Shown here piece by piece: positions 1 through 8,626 of a stretch of DNA of 64,000 nucleotides. The position numbers were made by a program, and so were the translations under genes. The notes below the pieces were generated by a model. That model worked only from the letters and a program-made list of their open reading frames with translations. It was not told the origin of the DNA and did no database searches. The DNA is from CAVUBL01 sp963837945 (GTDB lineage Bacteria; Acidobacteriota; Thermoanaerobaculia; Multivoradales; DATKCC01): contig CAWIQD010000016.1 of NCBI GenBank assembly GCA_963837945.1, positions 372,001 through 436,000 on the forward strand. Reading direction: 5' to 3'. Positions within the stretch are counted from its first letter, which is position 1, and every line of letters starts with the position of its first letter.

Positions 1-2
1 TC

Positions 3-449
3 TCGATGACCGATGTGCGCAAGGCGCTGGACTTCGCCCAGGAGCGCTTTGGAATCGAGCGCCTACTGACCCGCCGGGAGCTCAAGGCTGCCCCCGGTCA
101 CCTGTTCTTCGAGGAGTACGCGGCGCTCGTGGAGCTCCCCAAGGGCGGCCAGCTCGTTCTCCGCGAGGTGTTCGAGGCCCATCTCGAGCGGGTCGCCTTT
201 GACGCCCGAGATCAGCTTCCCGCTCGGTTCTTCCCGTGGTTTCCGATCGAGGGCCAGGAAGGGAAGAAGGCGGTCGTGATCGACGCCCGGATCGCGTTCG
301 GAGGTCCGATCACCGTGCGTCGCGCCATCCGTACTTCCGTGATCGCAGATCGCTTCGAGGCTGGGGAGACGGTAGCGGAGCTTGCCCGAGATTACGACCT
401 GGAGCATGCCGAGATCGAAGACGCGATCCGCTTCGAGCGGGCTGCCTGA
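3..449 (+). CDS. DUF433-family antitoxin, 5' end outside the window
   Basis: The reading frame is open to the window edge, so the first visible ATG (6) is probably internal. The C-terminal part, from about the DARIAFGGPITVRRAIRT stretch onward, has the DUF433 pattern: a short beta element, then a helix-turn-helix-like tail (GETVAELARDYDLEHAEIEDAIRF). DUF433 proteins are usually antitoxins paired with PIN-like toxins. The next gene overlaps its stop and encodes exactly such a toxin, which supports the assignment. About 70 residues of unassigned sequence precede the DUF433 core. Function is inferred from family and pairing. Confidence 0.75.
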   Translation, partial: SMTDVRKALDFAQERFGIERLLTRRELKAAPGHLFFEEYAALVELPKGGQLVLREVFEAHLERVAFDARDQLPARFFPWFPIEGQEGKKAVVIDARIAFGGPITVRRAIRTSVIADRFEAGETVAELARDYDLEHAEIEDAIRFERAA

Positions 450-921
450 CTTCACCTTCTTCACGGATCGGGATCTCGGCAAGGTCTTCCCCGAGCTCCT
501 GCGAGAAGCAGGCATCCGGGTGGAGAGCCATGCGGCGCATTTCCCCGAATCCGCCGGCGCCGATTCGGCGGCCGACGAAGCTTGGTTGCCACTGCTGGGA
601 CGTCATGGCTGGATTCTCCTGACCCACGACAAGGCGATGCGCTACCGTTCCCGGGAACGGGACGCCATCATGGGACACGGGCTCCGTTCCTTCGTGCTGA
701 TGGGAACGCACACGGTTCAGCAGCACGCCGAGAACTTCTTGCGTTCAACGCATCTCCTGGAACGAGCGCTCCGGCGACATCGCGACCCCTTCATCGCCAA
801 GCTCCATTTCCCGACCCCGCGCGATCTCGAGAGAAAGAGGAAGCCGCCGGGCCGTGTCGAGATCTGGCTCTCGTGGGAAGCATGGATCGAGCGGCACGGC
901 TCGGCGAGGAGGCCGGCATAG
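382..921 (+). CDS. PIN-like toxin (VapC45/DUF5615-type)
   Basis: This is the presumed ribonuclease toxin partner of the upstream DUF433 antitoxin. Conserved-looking acidic positions of a PIN-like fold are visible: FFTDRDLG near the start, then ADEAWLPLLGRHGWILLTHDKAM. A basic C-terminal tail follows (about 50 residues, ending WIERHGSARRPA). The frame is open from ATG 382, but homology begins only at about 448. The true start could be ATG 406 or CTG 442, and CTG 442 would leave only an 8-nt overlap with the antitoxin. The overlap suggests translational coupling. The RNA target cannot be judged. Confidence 0.7.
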   Translation: MPEITTWSMPRSKTRSASSGLPDFTFFTDRDLGKVFPELLREAGIRVESHAAHFPESAGADSAADEAWLPLLGRHGWILLTHDKAMRYRSRERDAIMGHGLRSFVLMGTHTVQQHAENFLRSTHLLERALRRHRDPFIAKLHFPTPRDLERKRKPPGRVEIWLSWEAWIERHGSARRPA

Positions 922-1857
922 CCCGCTCGGACCGGCTGCTCGAGCTCGTCCACCTCCTCGGCGGGCGCCGCCCGCGGTCGCTCCACGAGATCGTCGAGCA
1001 CTTCGAGATCTCGGAGCGCACGGCCTACCGCGACCTGGCGGATCTCGGCCGCCGGAACATCCCCCTCTACCGGGACGAGAGCGGCTACCGCCTGGTCGAG
1101 GGGGCGACGCTTCGCCCGTTGGGCTTGACGGCCGAGGAGCGCGCGATCCTCCGGCTCGCCCTCGACAATCCCGCCCTCCGCAACCAGCCGCGCCTCGCCC
1201 GGCGCCTCGGCACCCTGCGGGCCAAGCTCGACGCGGTCACCCGCGCCGCGACCGAGACCCCGGAGGCGCTCGCGCTCGCCGGGCCGGAGCGATCGGGCCC
1301 GGTCCCCGAAGGAGTGATCGACCTCCTGGAGTCCGCCGCGGCGAGCCGGCACCGGGTAGAGATCCTCTACACCTCGCTCTCGGGGCACAGCCGCCGGTGG
1401 CGCGGCCTCGATCCCTACACCCTGTTCCACCGGGACGGGGTCTGGTACGTCGTGGGCGATTGCCACGTCAACCGGGAGCCCCGGACCTTCCGCCTGGACC
1501 GGATCGCCGCGGCGCGCCTCGGCGAAGGCACGTTCAGCCGGCCGCCCGGCTTCGACCTCGAGAGCTATCTCGCCTCCGCCTGGTCCGTCTTCCGGGGCCC
1601 GGAGCTCCACGAGGTGGTGCTCCGCTTCCCGGCCGAGCTGGCTGCCCTCGTCGAGCTCGGCCACCACCACGCCGATGAGGACGCTCCGTCAGCTCGACGG
1701 CGGCGACATCGAGTACCGGGTCCGCCTGAGCCACCTCGACGAGATCGCCCGCTGGGTGGTCGGCTTCGGTGGGGAAGTGCGGGTGGAGGAGCCGGAGGCG
1801 CTCAGGGCGAAGGTGCGGGAGATTGCGGAGGGAGCGCTGAAATCCAGCAGGGGTTAG
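882..1857 (+). pseudogene. WYL-domain transcriptional regulator, frameshifted near its 3' end
   Basis: An N-terminal HTH of the DeoR/HTH_11 type (SLHEIVEHFEISERTAYRD) is followed by a WYL domain (VEILYTSLSGHSRRWRGLDPY, then WYVVGDCH) and a C-terminal WCX-like part. The frame from ATG 882 runs coherently to about 1670. The rest of the WCX domain (GGDIEYRVRLSHLDEIARWV) is read in the next frame up to the stop at 1857, so one extra base lies around 1670-1685. WYL proteins bind nucleic-acid ligands and often regulate CRISPR and other defence loci. This one lies about 1.1 kb upstream of cas3 on the same strand. Whether it controls the cas genes is inference, and the frameshift may be a sequence error. 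Confidence 0.75.
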
Positions 1858-2046
1858 TCTTTTGGTGCACCGTAAGGGGAGTTCCTCGCTCGGAGATGGG
1901 CCGCCGCGGTCCTACGGAGGGGAGCCTCGTAGGTAGATCACCTTTCCGGCCAGGTCGGCCCGGCCAGACGTTCGAAGGAGCTCGACCAGTGAAGTCGTTG
2001 TCGGTCGCGATCCGGACCGCGCTCGTGGACTGGCCTGGTCCCGCGG

Positions 2047-2351
2047 TCAGTTGTGGAGGTCCACCCTCCGGTAGGCCTCCGGGAACTCCTCCCGGATCCG
2101 AGCTTCGACGGCGTTGGCCTCGCGCTGCCGCTGGGCGACGTACTCCTCGACCTCCTGACGGTGGTTCAGGTAGTACGCGATCGAGGCGTGGATGTCGGAC
2201 GGCGAGAGATCGGGGAAAGCCTCCACGAGCCTTCGGTCGCGGTACCAGCCTGGTAGGCGGATACCAGCGACTCCAGCGACACCCGGGTGCCACCGATTCG
2301 GATGACACCGGATGCATCCCGGGCCAGAGGAATGGGGTCTGCCTTCAGCAT
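2047..2351 (-). pseudogene. DUF433-family antitoxin, frameshifted, with toxin remnant downstream
   Basis: Read leftward from ATG 2351 the product begins MLKADPIPLARDASGVIRIGG and has the DUF433 strand GTRVSLESLVSAYQAG. The second half of the domain (RRLVEAFPDLSPSDIHASIAYYL) and a charged tail ending at 2047 are in another frame, so an indel lies near 2245. Just downstream, at about 1960-2025 on the same strand, a short stretch reads VRIATDNDFTG. That resembles the start of a DUF5615 toxin but degenerates at once. The module therefore looks like the relic of a second DUF433/DUF5615 pair. Confidence 0.6.
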
Positions 2352-2480
2352 CGTCACCGCAGCCAAGTCTAGCAGTGCCATCTTCTCCAAGCCTGCCCCG
2401 CTGTGCCACGAAACAGCGGGTGATCGCTGCTCGAGAAAGGGAGGTCCGGGAGCCTCCTAGCACCGCCGGACCACAGCTTC

Positions 2481-2497
2481 TGGTTATCTGGAGCTGG
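2481..2497 (+). promoter_or_regulatory. Candidate protospacer-operator for the mini-CRISPR guide
   Basis: These 17 bases match bases 1-17 of the spacer at 2819-2858 at 14 positions. Spacer bases 1-5, 7 and 10-17 match, and bases 6, 8 and 9 do not. Position 6 is one that type I effectors flip out and tolerate. The three bases before it (2478-2480) are TTC, which fits the TTN PAM known for type I-G systems. A bound effector would extend over the TTGACA element at 2500-2505. The match is direct observation. Its role as an operator is inference from CreTA/CreR systems. Confidence 0.7.
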
Positions 2498-2499
2498 GC

Positions 2500-2528
2500 T
2501 TGACAAAAGGCGCTCCTTGGTCCATGCT
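2500..2528 (+). promoter_or_regulatory. Sigma-70-type promoter upstream of the 55-codon ORF
   Basis: A consensus -35 TTGACA (2500-2505) is followed after 17 bp by CATGCT (2523-2528), a weak -10 with 3 of 6 consensus bases. The predicted transcript starts near 2535. It would carry the ORF at 2584 and could run on through the mini-CRISPR into the cas operon. The candidate guide target ends 2 bp before the -35 element, so guide binding should block RNA polymerase. Confidence 0.6.
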
Positions 2529-2583
2529 GTGGCTGCTGCGCGCCCGAGGGCCCACTCGATGCGCGCCTAGAAAGGAGGCAGCG

Positions 2584-2751
2584 ATGCCTGGAGAACTTAT
2601 CATCACGAATGCTGGCAAGTCGGACGAGCCCCCGCCACCGGAGGGGCCCTCGACCGAGATCGTCACGATCGAGGTCGAGTGGATCGGCGCCGGAGGCGAC
2701 GAGCTCCGCGCTCGGGTTGGGATGGCAAAGGTGGACTCGCGGCCTGCTTAG
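2584..2751 (+). CDS. 55-residue protein of unknown function; candidate CreT-like unit
   Basis: An AAAGGAGG Shine-Dalgarno (2571-2578) lies five bases before ATG 2584, one of the best ribosome sites in the window. The product starts MPGELIITNAGKSDEPPPPE and ends VGMAKVDSRPA. It has no signal peptide, membrane segment or motif I recognise. Several early codons (CCT, GGA, CTT, AAT, GCT) are unusual for this GC-rich genome. It sits between a promoter that the mini-CRISPR spacer appears to target and the mini-CRISPR itself, which is where creT lies in CreTA modules. It could be a protein toxin, the translated part of a toxic RNA, or an unrelated small gene. Confidence 0.5.
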   Translation: MPGELIITNAGKSDEPPPPEGPSTEIVTIEVEWIGAGGDELRARVGMAKVDSRPA

Positions 2752-2778
2752 CTCGCGACCGGCGAGGCCACCGCCAGC

Positions 2779-2894
2779 GTTTTCCACCCCTGTGCACGCG
2801 GAGTGGCCCTATTGAAGCTGGTTTTGCGGAGCTGGAACGCTCTGCCTGATGAGCGGTCGTTTCCACGCCATCACGGCGTGGCCCCATTGAGGAA
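2779..2894 (+). CRISPR. Two-repeat degenerate mini-CRISPR (CreA/CreR-like guide gene)
   Basis: Pseudo-repeat 1 (2779-2818) starts GTTTTCCACCCC and ends GGCCCTATTGAAGC. Pseudo-repeat 2 (2859-2894) starts GTTTCCACGCC and ends GGCGTGGCCCCATTGAGGAA. They flank one 40-nt spacer (2819-2858), similar in length to the main-array spacers (33-41 nt). The last eight bases of pseudo-repeat 1, ATTGAAGC, equal the presumptive crRNA 5' handle of the main array. Pseudo-repeat 2 keeps a perfect 7-bp stem, CCACGCC/GGCGTGG; pseudo-repeat 1 has the same stem with one mismatch and a larger loop. A processing-competent crRNA-like RNA is therefore expected. The spacer matches a PAM-flanked site at 2481-2497. Confidence 0.8.
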
Positions 2895-2986
2895 ACGAAT
2901 CGCGGCCGCAGCCCACCATTTCTTGGACCCCTGACGCGTTTTGACAGTGGGCCGTGATTTCCTGAGGTTCGAAGGAGGGTAGGTCG

Positions 2987-5466
2987 GTGGCTGATCGCGA
3001 GAAGAGGCGGGCGGAGTACGTCGAGTTTTTCAAGGAGTTGACGGGCCACGCGCCCTACCCGTACCAGGAGGATCTCGGCCTGGATCCCTGGCCCGACCTC
3101 CTCGACGTTCCGACCGGCCTCGGCAAGACCGCGGCGCTCGTGGTCGCCTGGCTCTGGAAGCGGCTCCACAGCGATGCGGAGACTCCCCGCCGCCTCGTCT
3201 ATTGCCTCCCGATGCGCGTTCTCGTCGAGCAGACCGAGAGGAACGCGACCGCCTGGGCGAAGGGCTCCGAGAAGCAGTTCCTCGACGCCGGCCTCGAAGT
3301 GCCCACGGTCTCGACGCTCATGGGCGGAGACGTAGACCTCGCCTGGATCAAGGCCGAGCGACCGGCGATCCTCGTGGGTACTCAGGACATGCTCCTGTCT
3401 CGGGCGCTCAACCGCGGGTACGGCATGTCTCCGTTCCAGTGGGCGGTCCACTTCGGCCTCCTCCACAACGACGCCTTCTGGGTCTTCGACGAGGTGCAGC
3501 TCATGGGGCCGGCGGTCGCCACGTCGGCCCAGCTCGAAGCCTTCCGGCGCTCCCTTGAGACGGCGAAAGTCTGTCGATCCCTCTGGGCATCTGCCACGCT
3601 CGCTCCCGGTTGGCTCGCCACCATCGATCTCGAGGATCACGCCCGGGCCTTCCGCACCGCGGGCCTGACGAGCCGCGACCACGCGCTCGACCGGGTCGCT
3701 CGGCTCATCGGCGCCCGGAAGCGGGTCGAGAGGTCACGGGCGCGGCTCGACAAGGACTCCTCGAAGAAAGGAGCCGCCAGCTATCTCGAGAGTCTCGCCC
3801 GCGAGATCCTCGACCGGCGCCTCCCGGGCACCAACACCCTGGTCATCCTCAACCGTGTCGACCGAGCCCAGGGGCTCTTTCGGAAGCTCCGCCCGGCGGC
3901 TGGAGACGACGGCTTCGAGCTTCGCCTGATCCACAGTCGCTTCCGGCCCGCGGAGCGCAAACGCCTCGAGGCGCAGCTTCGGGATGAGCCGGGGCCCGCG
4001 GGGCGGGTGATCGTCAGCACCCAGGTCGTCGAGGCCGGTGTGGACCTGAGCTCGGCCACCCTGTTCACCGAGCTCTGCCCGTGGGCCTCTTTCGTCCAGC
4101 GCTGCGGGCGCTGCAACCGCCGCGGCGAGCATGTCGAGGCCCAGGTGCTCTGGATCGACTTGGAAGAGGGGGAGGGCGATCTCGCGCTTCCCTATGGGGG
4201 CAAGGCGCTGGCGGCTGCCAGGGCAGAGCTCGACCGCCTCGACGACGCCGGCTCGACACGCCTGCCCCAGGTCGAGGCCGAGCCGCTCGGCGGGCTCGTC
4301 CTCCGGCGTCGTGATTTGCTGGAGCTGTACAACACCGACCCCGACCTCTCCGGCTTCCACGTCGACGTGTCACCCTTCATCCGCGACTCGGACGAACGCA
4401 ACCTCCAGGTGTTCTGGCGAGAGGTGCCCCGCGAGGGGCCACCACCAGACTTCGACGCCGCAGTCAGGGACGAGCCTGCACGATCTCGATCGCGGCCGGC
4501 CGCCGCGCCCTCGAGAAAAGAAAGGCGTGGACCTGGGACGCGCAAGTCGGTAAGTGGCTGGCGGTCCGCAGGGACGACCTGCGCCCGGGAATGACGATTC
4601 TCCTGGCGAGCGCGGAAGGGGGCTACGACGTCGATCTCGGCTTTGCTCCTGAGGTCCGGACACCTGTGAAGCCCGTGTCCTCGGCTGCGGCGCTCGGCGC
4701 CCCGGAAGCCGCCGGGTCCGACAAGCGGAGCCAAGGACGCCGGTGGGTCCGTCTCCCCGATCACCTCCGCCATGTGACCGACTCGGTCGAGGGTCTGACT
4801 GCCGGCCTCGATCTGCCACCCGAGGAGCGGCTCGCCCTGAGAACGGCCGCGCGCTGGCACGACGCGGGCAAGGTCCACCCGGTGTTCCAGATGGACCTGC
4901 TGCGAAAGTTGCCCCCGGACGATCCCAAGCGGGCCGAGCACTGGGCAAAGAGCGGCGAGGTCACCCCTCGGGTCGACCCGCAGGGTGAGACCGGTCCGCG
5001 ACCGGAGCCGCTCCCACCGCGTAGCGCCACGGAGGTCGCGAGACGACGCTACTTCCGTCACGAGCTGGCCTCGGCGATCCTCTGGCTCGCCCACCATCGC
5101 GGCGAGCCCGGTGCCGACCTCGTGGCCTACCTGATTGCCGCGCATCACGGGAAAGTCAGGATGGGCTTGCGAGCGCTTCCCGCCGAGCCCGCACCGGATG
5201 GCAGCACCGGTCGGCTCTATGCGCGCGGCGTGTGGAACGGAGATTCTCTGCCCCGGGTCGAGCTGCCTGGAGAAGAGGTGCCGGAGACCGAGCTGTCCCT
5301 CGAGATCATGGAGCTCGGCGAGGGCCCGTGGGGGCCGAGCTGGACCGCCCGAACGCGGCGCCTCCTCGCCGAGCTGGGCCCGTTCCGCCTGGCCTGGCTC
5401 GAGACCCTCATCCGCCTTGCCGACTGGCGGGCTTCGGATGCCGAGCAGGCACAGGAGGAGTCATGA
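2987..5466 (+). CDS. cas3: Cas3 helicase-nuclease, type I-G, helicase-HD order, frameshifted
   Basis: Cas3 unwinds and degrades target DNA after effector binding. The N-terminal helicase shows Walker A (DVPTGLGKT), Walker B (VFDEVQ), motif III (ASATL), VSTQVVEAGVDLS and motif VI (QRCGRCNRRGE). The HD nuclease is C-terminal (ARWHDAGKVHPVFQ, then YFRHELASAILW and AHHGKVR), the domain order of type I-U/I-G Cas3. The start is GTG 2987 with GAAGGAGGG seven bases before it, and a TTGACA at 2941 may be a -35. The helicase frame ends at 4594 in nonsense. The coding sense moves to the frame ending at 5466 from about 4474, consistent with loss of one base in GACGAGCCTGCACG. The stop overlaps the csx17 ATG (ATGA). 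Confidence 0.9.
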
Positions 5467-7627
5467 GCACCGACGTCGACGCTCGCCGCGACCTGAGGCT
5501 GGCAGGCTGTAGCTCCGTGCCGCTCGCCGGCTATCTGAAGGCTCTCGGGGTCTTCCGGCTGGTCGCGGCGCAGAAGGACCCGCAGGCCGCCGGCCGATGG
5601 AACGAGGGGCGCTTCGTGCTTTCAAGCCGCCTCGACGAGGACGGCCTGGAACACTTCCTGCTGGAGGAGTACCGGCCGAGCCCCATCGTCGCCCCCTGGA
5701 ACGGCGGGAGTGGCTTCTACCCCAAGGACAACCAGGCCGGAATCGAGGCGATCTCCGGGTCGGCCGCTCCGCGCTTCGCGACCTATCGAGTCGTCGTGGC
5801 CCTCTGCCGCGAGATTCTCGCGGAAGGGGCCTTCGAAGTGCGGCCGGGCGGAGAAGAGAAGGTGACGCTTCTCGAGCGCCTGCGCGCGCGATTGCCCGAG
5901 GCCGCCCTTCCCTGGCTCGACGCGGCAGTGGTTCTGACCGATGGTGATCCGAAGTACCCCCCGCTCCTTGGAACCGGGGGAAACGATGGCCGCCTCGACT
6001 TTACGAACAACTTCATGCAGCGGCTGATCGAGCTGTTCGATCCGTCGAACGGTGGGCCACGGTCCCGGGCCGCTTCGTGGCTTCGTGGGGCCCTCTTCGG
6101 CGAGTCGATCCCCGAGCTGGCCGCGGCTGCGATCGGTCAGTTCGCGCCCGGAGACGCCGGCGGCGCCAACGCCTCGATCGGCTTTGAAGGCGGCTCGCTG
6201 ATCAACCCCTGGGACTTCGTCTTGATGCTGGAAGGCGCCGTCCTGTTCGCGGCAGCCTCGACGCGACGACTGGAGGCCGCCGGCCACGGTCTGCTCAGCT
6301 ATCCGTTCACCGTTCGCCCGGTCGGTGCGGGCTCGGGCAGCACGGCGACCCAGGACGAAGGCGATGCGCGGGCGGAGATCTGGCTGCCGCTCTGGCCCAG
6401 AGCCGTCGGTATCCAGGAGCTCGAGGCGCTCCTCGCCGAGGGCCGGGCCACCGTGGGAGGACGGCCCGCTCGCGACGGGCTCGACTTCGCCCGGGCGGTC
6501 GCCGCCCTCGGAGTCGATCGTGGGATCGGTGCCTTCGAGCGCTACGGTTTCCTCATGCGCGCCGGACGCGCCTACCTCGCCACGCCCTTGGGCCGGATGC
6601 GGGTGCGGCGCCAGCCCAACGTGATGCTGGTCGAGGAGCTGGAGAAGAACCGCTACCTGGACCGGCTCCGGAGCTACGCTCGGCGTGACGAGGCGCCGGG
6701 CTCGGTCCGGCGGCTCGTCCGTTCCCTGGAGACGGGGCTCTTCGAGCTGGCGCGCCACGGCGGCGCTCTGCGCCTCCAGGAGGTTCTGGCAGTGCTCGGC
6801 GACCTCCAGCGAGTCGTCGGGCGGAGCCCCGCGGCGCGAGCGGTCGTGCCCCCCGTGCCCTTCCTGTCGGAGCGATGGGCCGAGGCGGCGGACAACTTCA
6901 CCGACGAGTACCGGATCGCCGCCGCCCTGGCGGGTCTCTACGCCCCCGGAATGCCAATGCGCGTTCACCTCGCTCCATTGACCCCGGGGGATCGGCCTCG
7001 ACACTGGGATCCGGAGAGCCGCTTGACCGTCTGGTCCGAGGGGGATCTGCTCGCCAACCTGGCTCACGTGCTGGAGCGCCGCCTGCTGGAAGCGGACCGC
7101 CGGGAAGCCGCTCGAAGCCCTTCGCCGGCTGGCCGAGAGCGGACCTCGCCGCCGTCGGGGCGTTTCTCTCCGGCGCGACCGACGATCGCCGCATCGGCCG
7201 GCTCCTCGGAGGGCTGGCCTTCGTGCACCTGCCGTCGAAGTTGCCCCTCCGAATCCAGCGGTCGGAGCCGATCCCGGGAGCCTTCGCGGTGCTCAAGCCG
7301 CTCTTCGTCGACGAGAGCGAGCTGGCGGACGCTCGCTTCCTCCCCGCCGGAGCGCGGCTACCCCTCACCACGGACCTCGTCGCGAACCTCGCGACGGGCA
7401 CGGGAGGCGGGCTCGCCTTCGCGCTGTCCCAGGCCTGGCGTCGATTGCGGATCGCGGGTGCCATTCTGCCTCGGTATCCCTCGAAAGCACCGGCGCCCGT
7501 CGGCCTCTCGCCACGCCGCCTCGCCGCAGCGCTCATGGTTCCTCTGAGGAAGACCGAGCTCGGCAACCTGGCCGAGGCGATCGGCGAGAGACAGCCACTC
7601 CCCGGGCAAGCCGCGCGGGAAGCCTGA
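5463..7627 (+). CDS. csx17: Csx17 (Cas8-like large subunit of type I-G effector), frameshifted
   Basis: This is the large subunit of the type I-G Cascade, taken to read the PAM. It starts at ATG 5463, overlapping the cas3 stop. The N-terminus (LRLAGCSSVPLAGYLKALGVFRLV) and the segment WNGGSGFYPKDNQAGIEAI, followed by GGNDGRLDFTNNFMQRL, are typical of Csx17. The frame is coherent to about 7100. The C-terminal part (ADLAAVGAFLSGATDDRRIG to LGNLAEAIGERQPLPG) continues in a different frame to the stop at 7627, so one base appears to be missing around 7095-7150. Combined length is about 720 residues, normal for the family. Confidence 0.85.
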
Positions 7628-7673
7628 ACCCCATGTTCGCCCAACGACCATCTCCCGAAAGGAGCGTTCTTCG

Positions 7674-8624
7674 ATGAGCCTCGACTTGTCTGTCCTGGCG
7701 GGCAGCCCCCGCCTACTCCTCAACGCCTCGCTGAGGCCACTCCAGGGGACGCGTTTCCAGCCGACCGGCTTTCCGCAGCTCGGAGCCGCCGAGTACGAAG
7801 CACCCGAGGGGAAGATGCTCCTCGTCGAGTCGGCCCAGAGCATGGCGAACCGGCTCGAGAGCGTCTGCTGGGACGAGGTCGCCGACGACTGGGTGGTTCC
7901 GCTGCGCGGGTTGCCCGTAGTGAAGGTGGTGAGCTCCGACGGTGAGCCGCTCACCAACTCGGTCCTCGAAGCGCATCGTCTGAACTCTCCCTACATCCTG
8001 GAAGGGAACGACCGCACGGTCTTCGATCGTCTCAAGGCCGAGCTCGCGGGGATGGAGATGGGTGGGGTCGACATCCGCAAGCTCGCCCAGGTGCTCCTGG
8101 CCCTCGACACGAACGCCCTGATCCACGGAGTCTTCCTGGCGAAGAAGGACCTGGCCGGCGGCCGACTGCGCATGCCTCGCTGCCTCTCCGCCTTCATCGA
8201 GGCGGAAGGGGTGTCGGTGGCGCAGAGCGGTGGCGTCAAGAACGACTCGGTCAACCCGTCGGGCGATACGGCCAAGGGATTCGGCAACGTCCCGTACAGC
8301 CGCGAGGAGTACACCGCCAAGGAGATCACCGCCTACTTCAATCTCGATCTCGCCCAGATCCGCGGCTTCGGCCTCGGTCCGGCGGTCGAGGCCCTCCTCG
8401 TCGCCCTGTCGCTCTACAAGATCCGGCGGTTCCTGGACGAGGGTCTTCGGCTCCGGACCGCCTGCGACCTCCGGGTGGAGGAGCTCTCGGTCACTCGGCC
8501 CGCGGGGTTCGAGGTACCGGAGCGGGCCGCTCTGGAGGAGGCCCTTCCGAGCCTGATCGAGGCAGTCGCCGCCGAGGGCCGATTCGCCGAGCCGCGGGTC
8601 ACGGTGGTCGCCTGGAGGGCCTGA
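7674..8624 (+). CDS. csb1: Csb1 (Cas7-type backbone subunit, type I-G)
   Basis: This is the Cas7-family protein that polymerises along the crRNA spacer (GSU0053 family). It is 316 residues, normal for the family. Recognisable parts are the N-terminal SPRLLLNASLRPLQGTRFQP, the central ESAQSMANRLE and LTNSVLEAHRLNSPYI, and the KEITAYFNLDLAQIRGFG segment. An AAAGGAG lies upstream of ATG 7674. It follows csx17 after 46 bp and precedes csb2 by 2 bp, so the effector genes form one transcription unit. No frameshift is seen. Confidence 0.9.
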   Translation: MSLDLSVLAGSPRLLLNASLRPLQGTRFQPTGFPQLGAAEYEAPEGKMLLVESAQSMANRLESVCWDEVADDWVVPLRGLPVVKVVSSDGEPLTNSVLEAHRLNSPYILEGNDRTVFDRLKAELAGMEMGGVDIRKLAQVLLALDTNALIHGVFLAKKDLAGGRLRMPRCLSAFIEAEGVSVAQSGGVKNDSVNPSGDTAKGFGNVPYSREEYTAKEITAYFNLDLAQIRGFGLGPAVEALLVALSLYKIRRFLDEGLRLRTACDLRVEELSVTRPAGFEVPERAALEEALPSLIEAVAAEGRFAEPRVTVVAWRA

Positions 8625-8626
8625 GC

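Noticed and set aside
2941..2970. Second promoter for cas3 at TTGACA 2941
   Set aside because: The -35 is perfect, but no acceptable -10 is found at 16-18 bp (GAGGTT at best), so it is mentioned only as a possibility.
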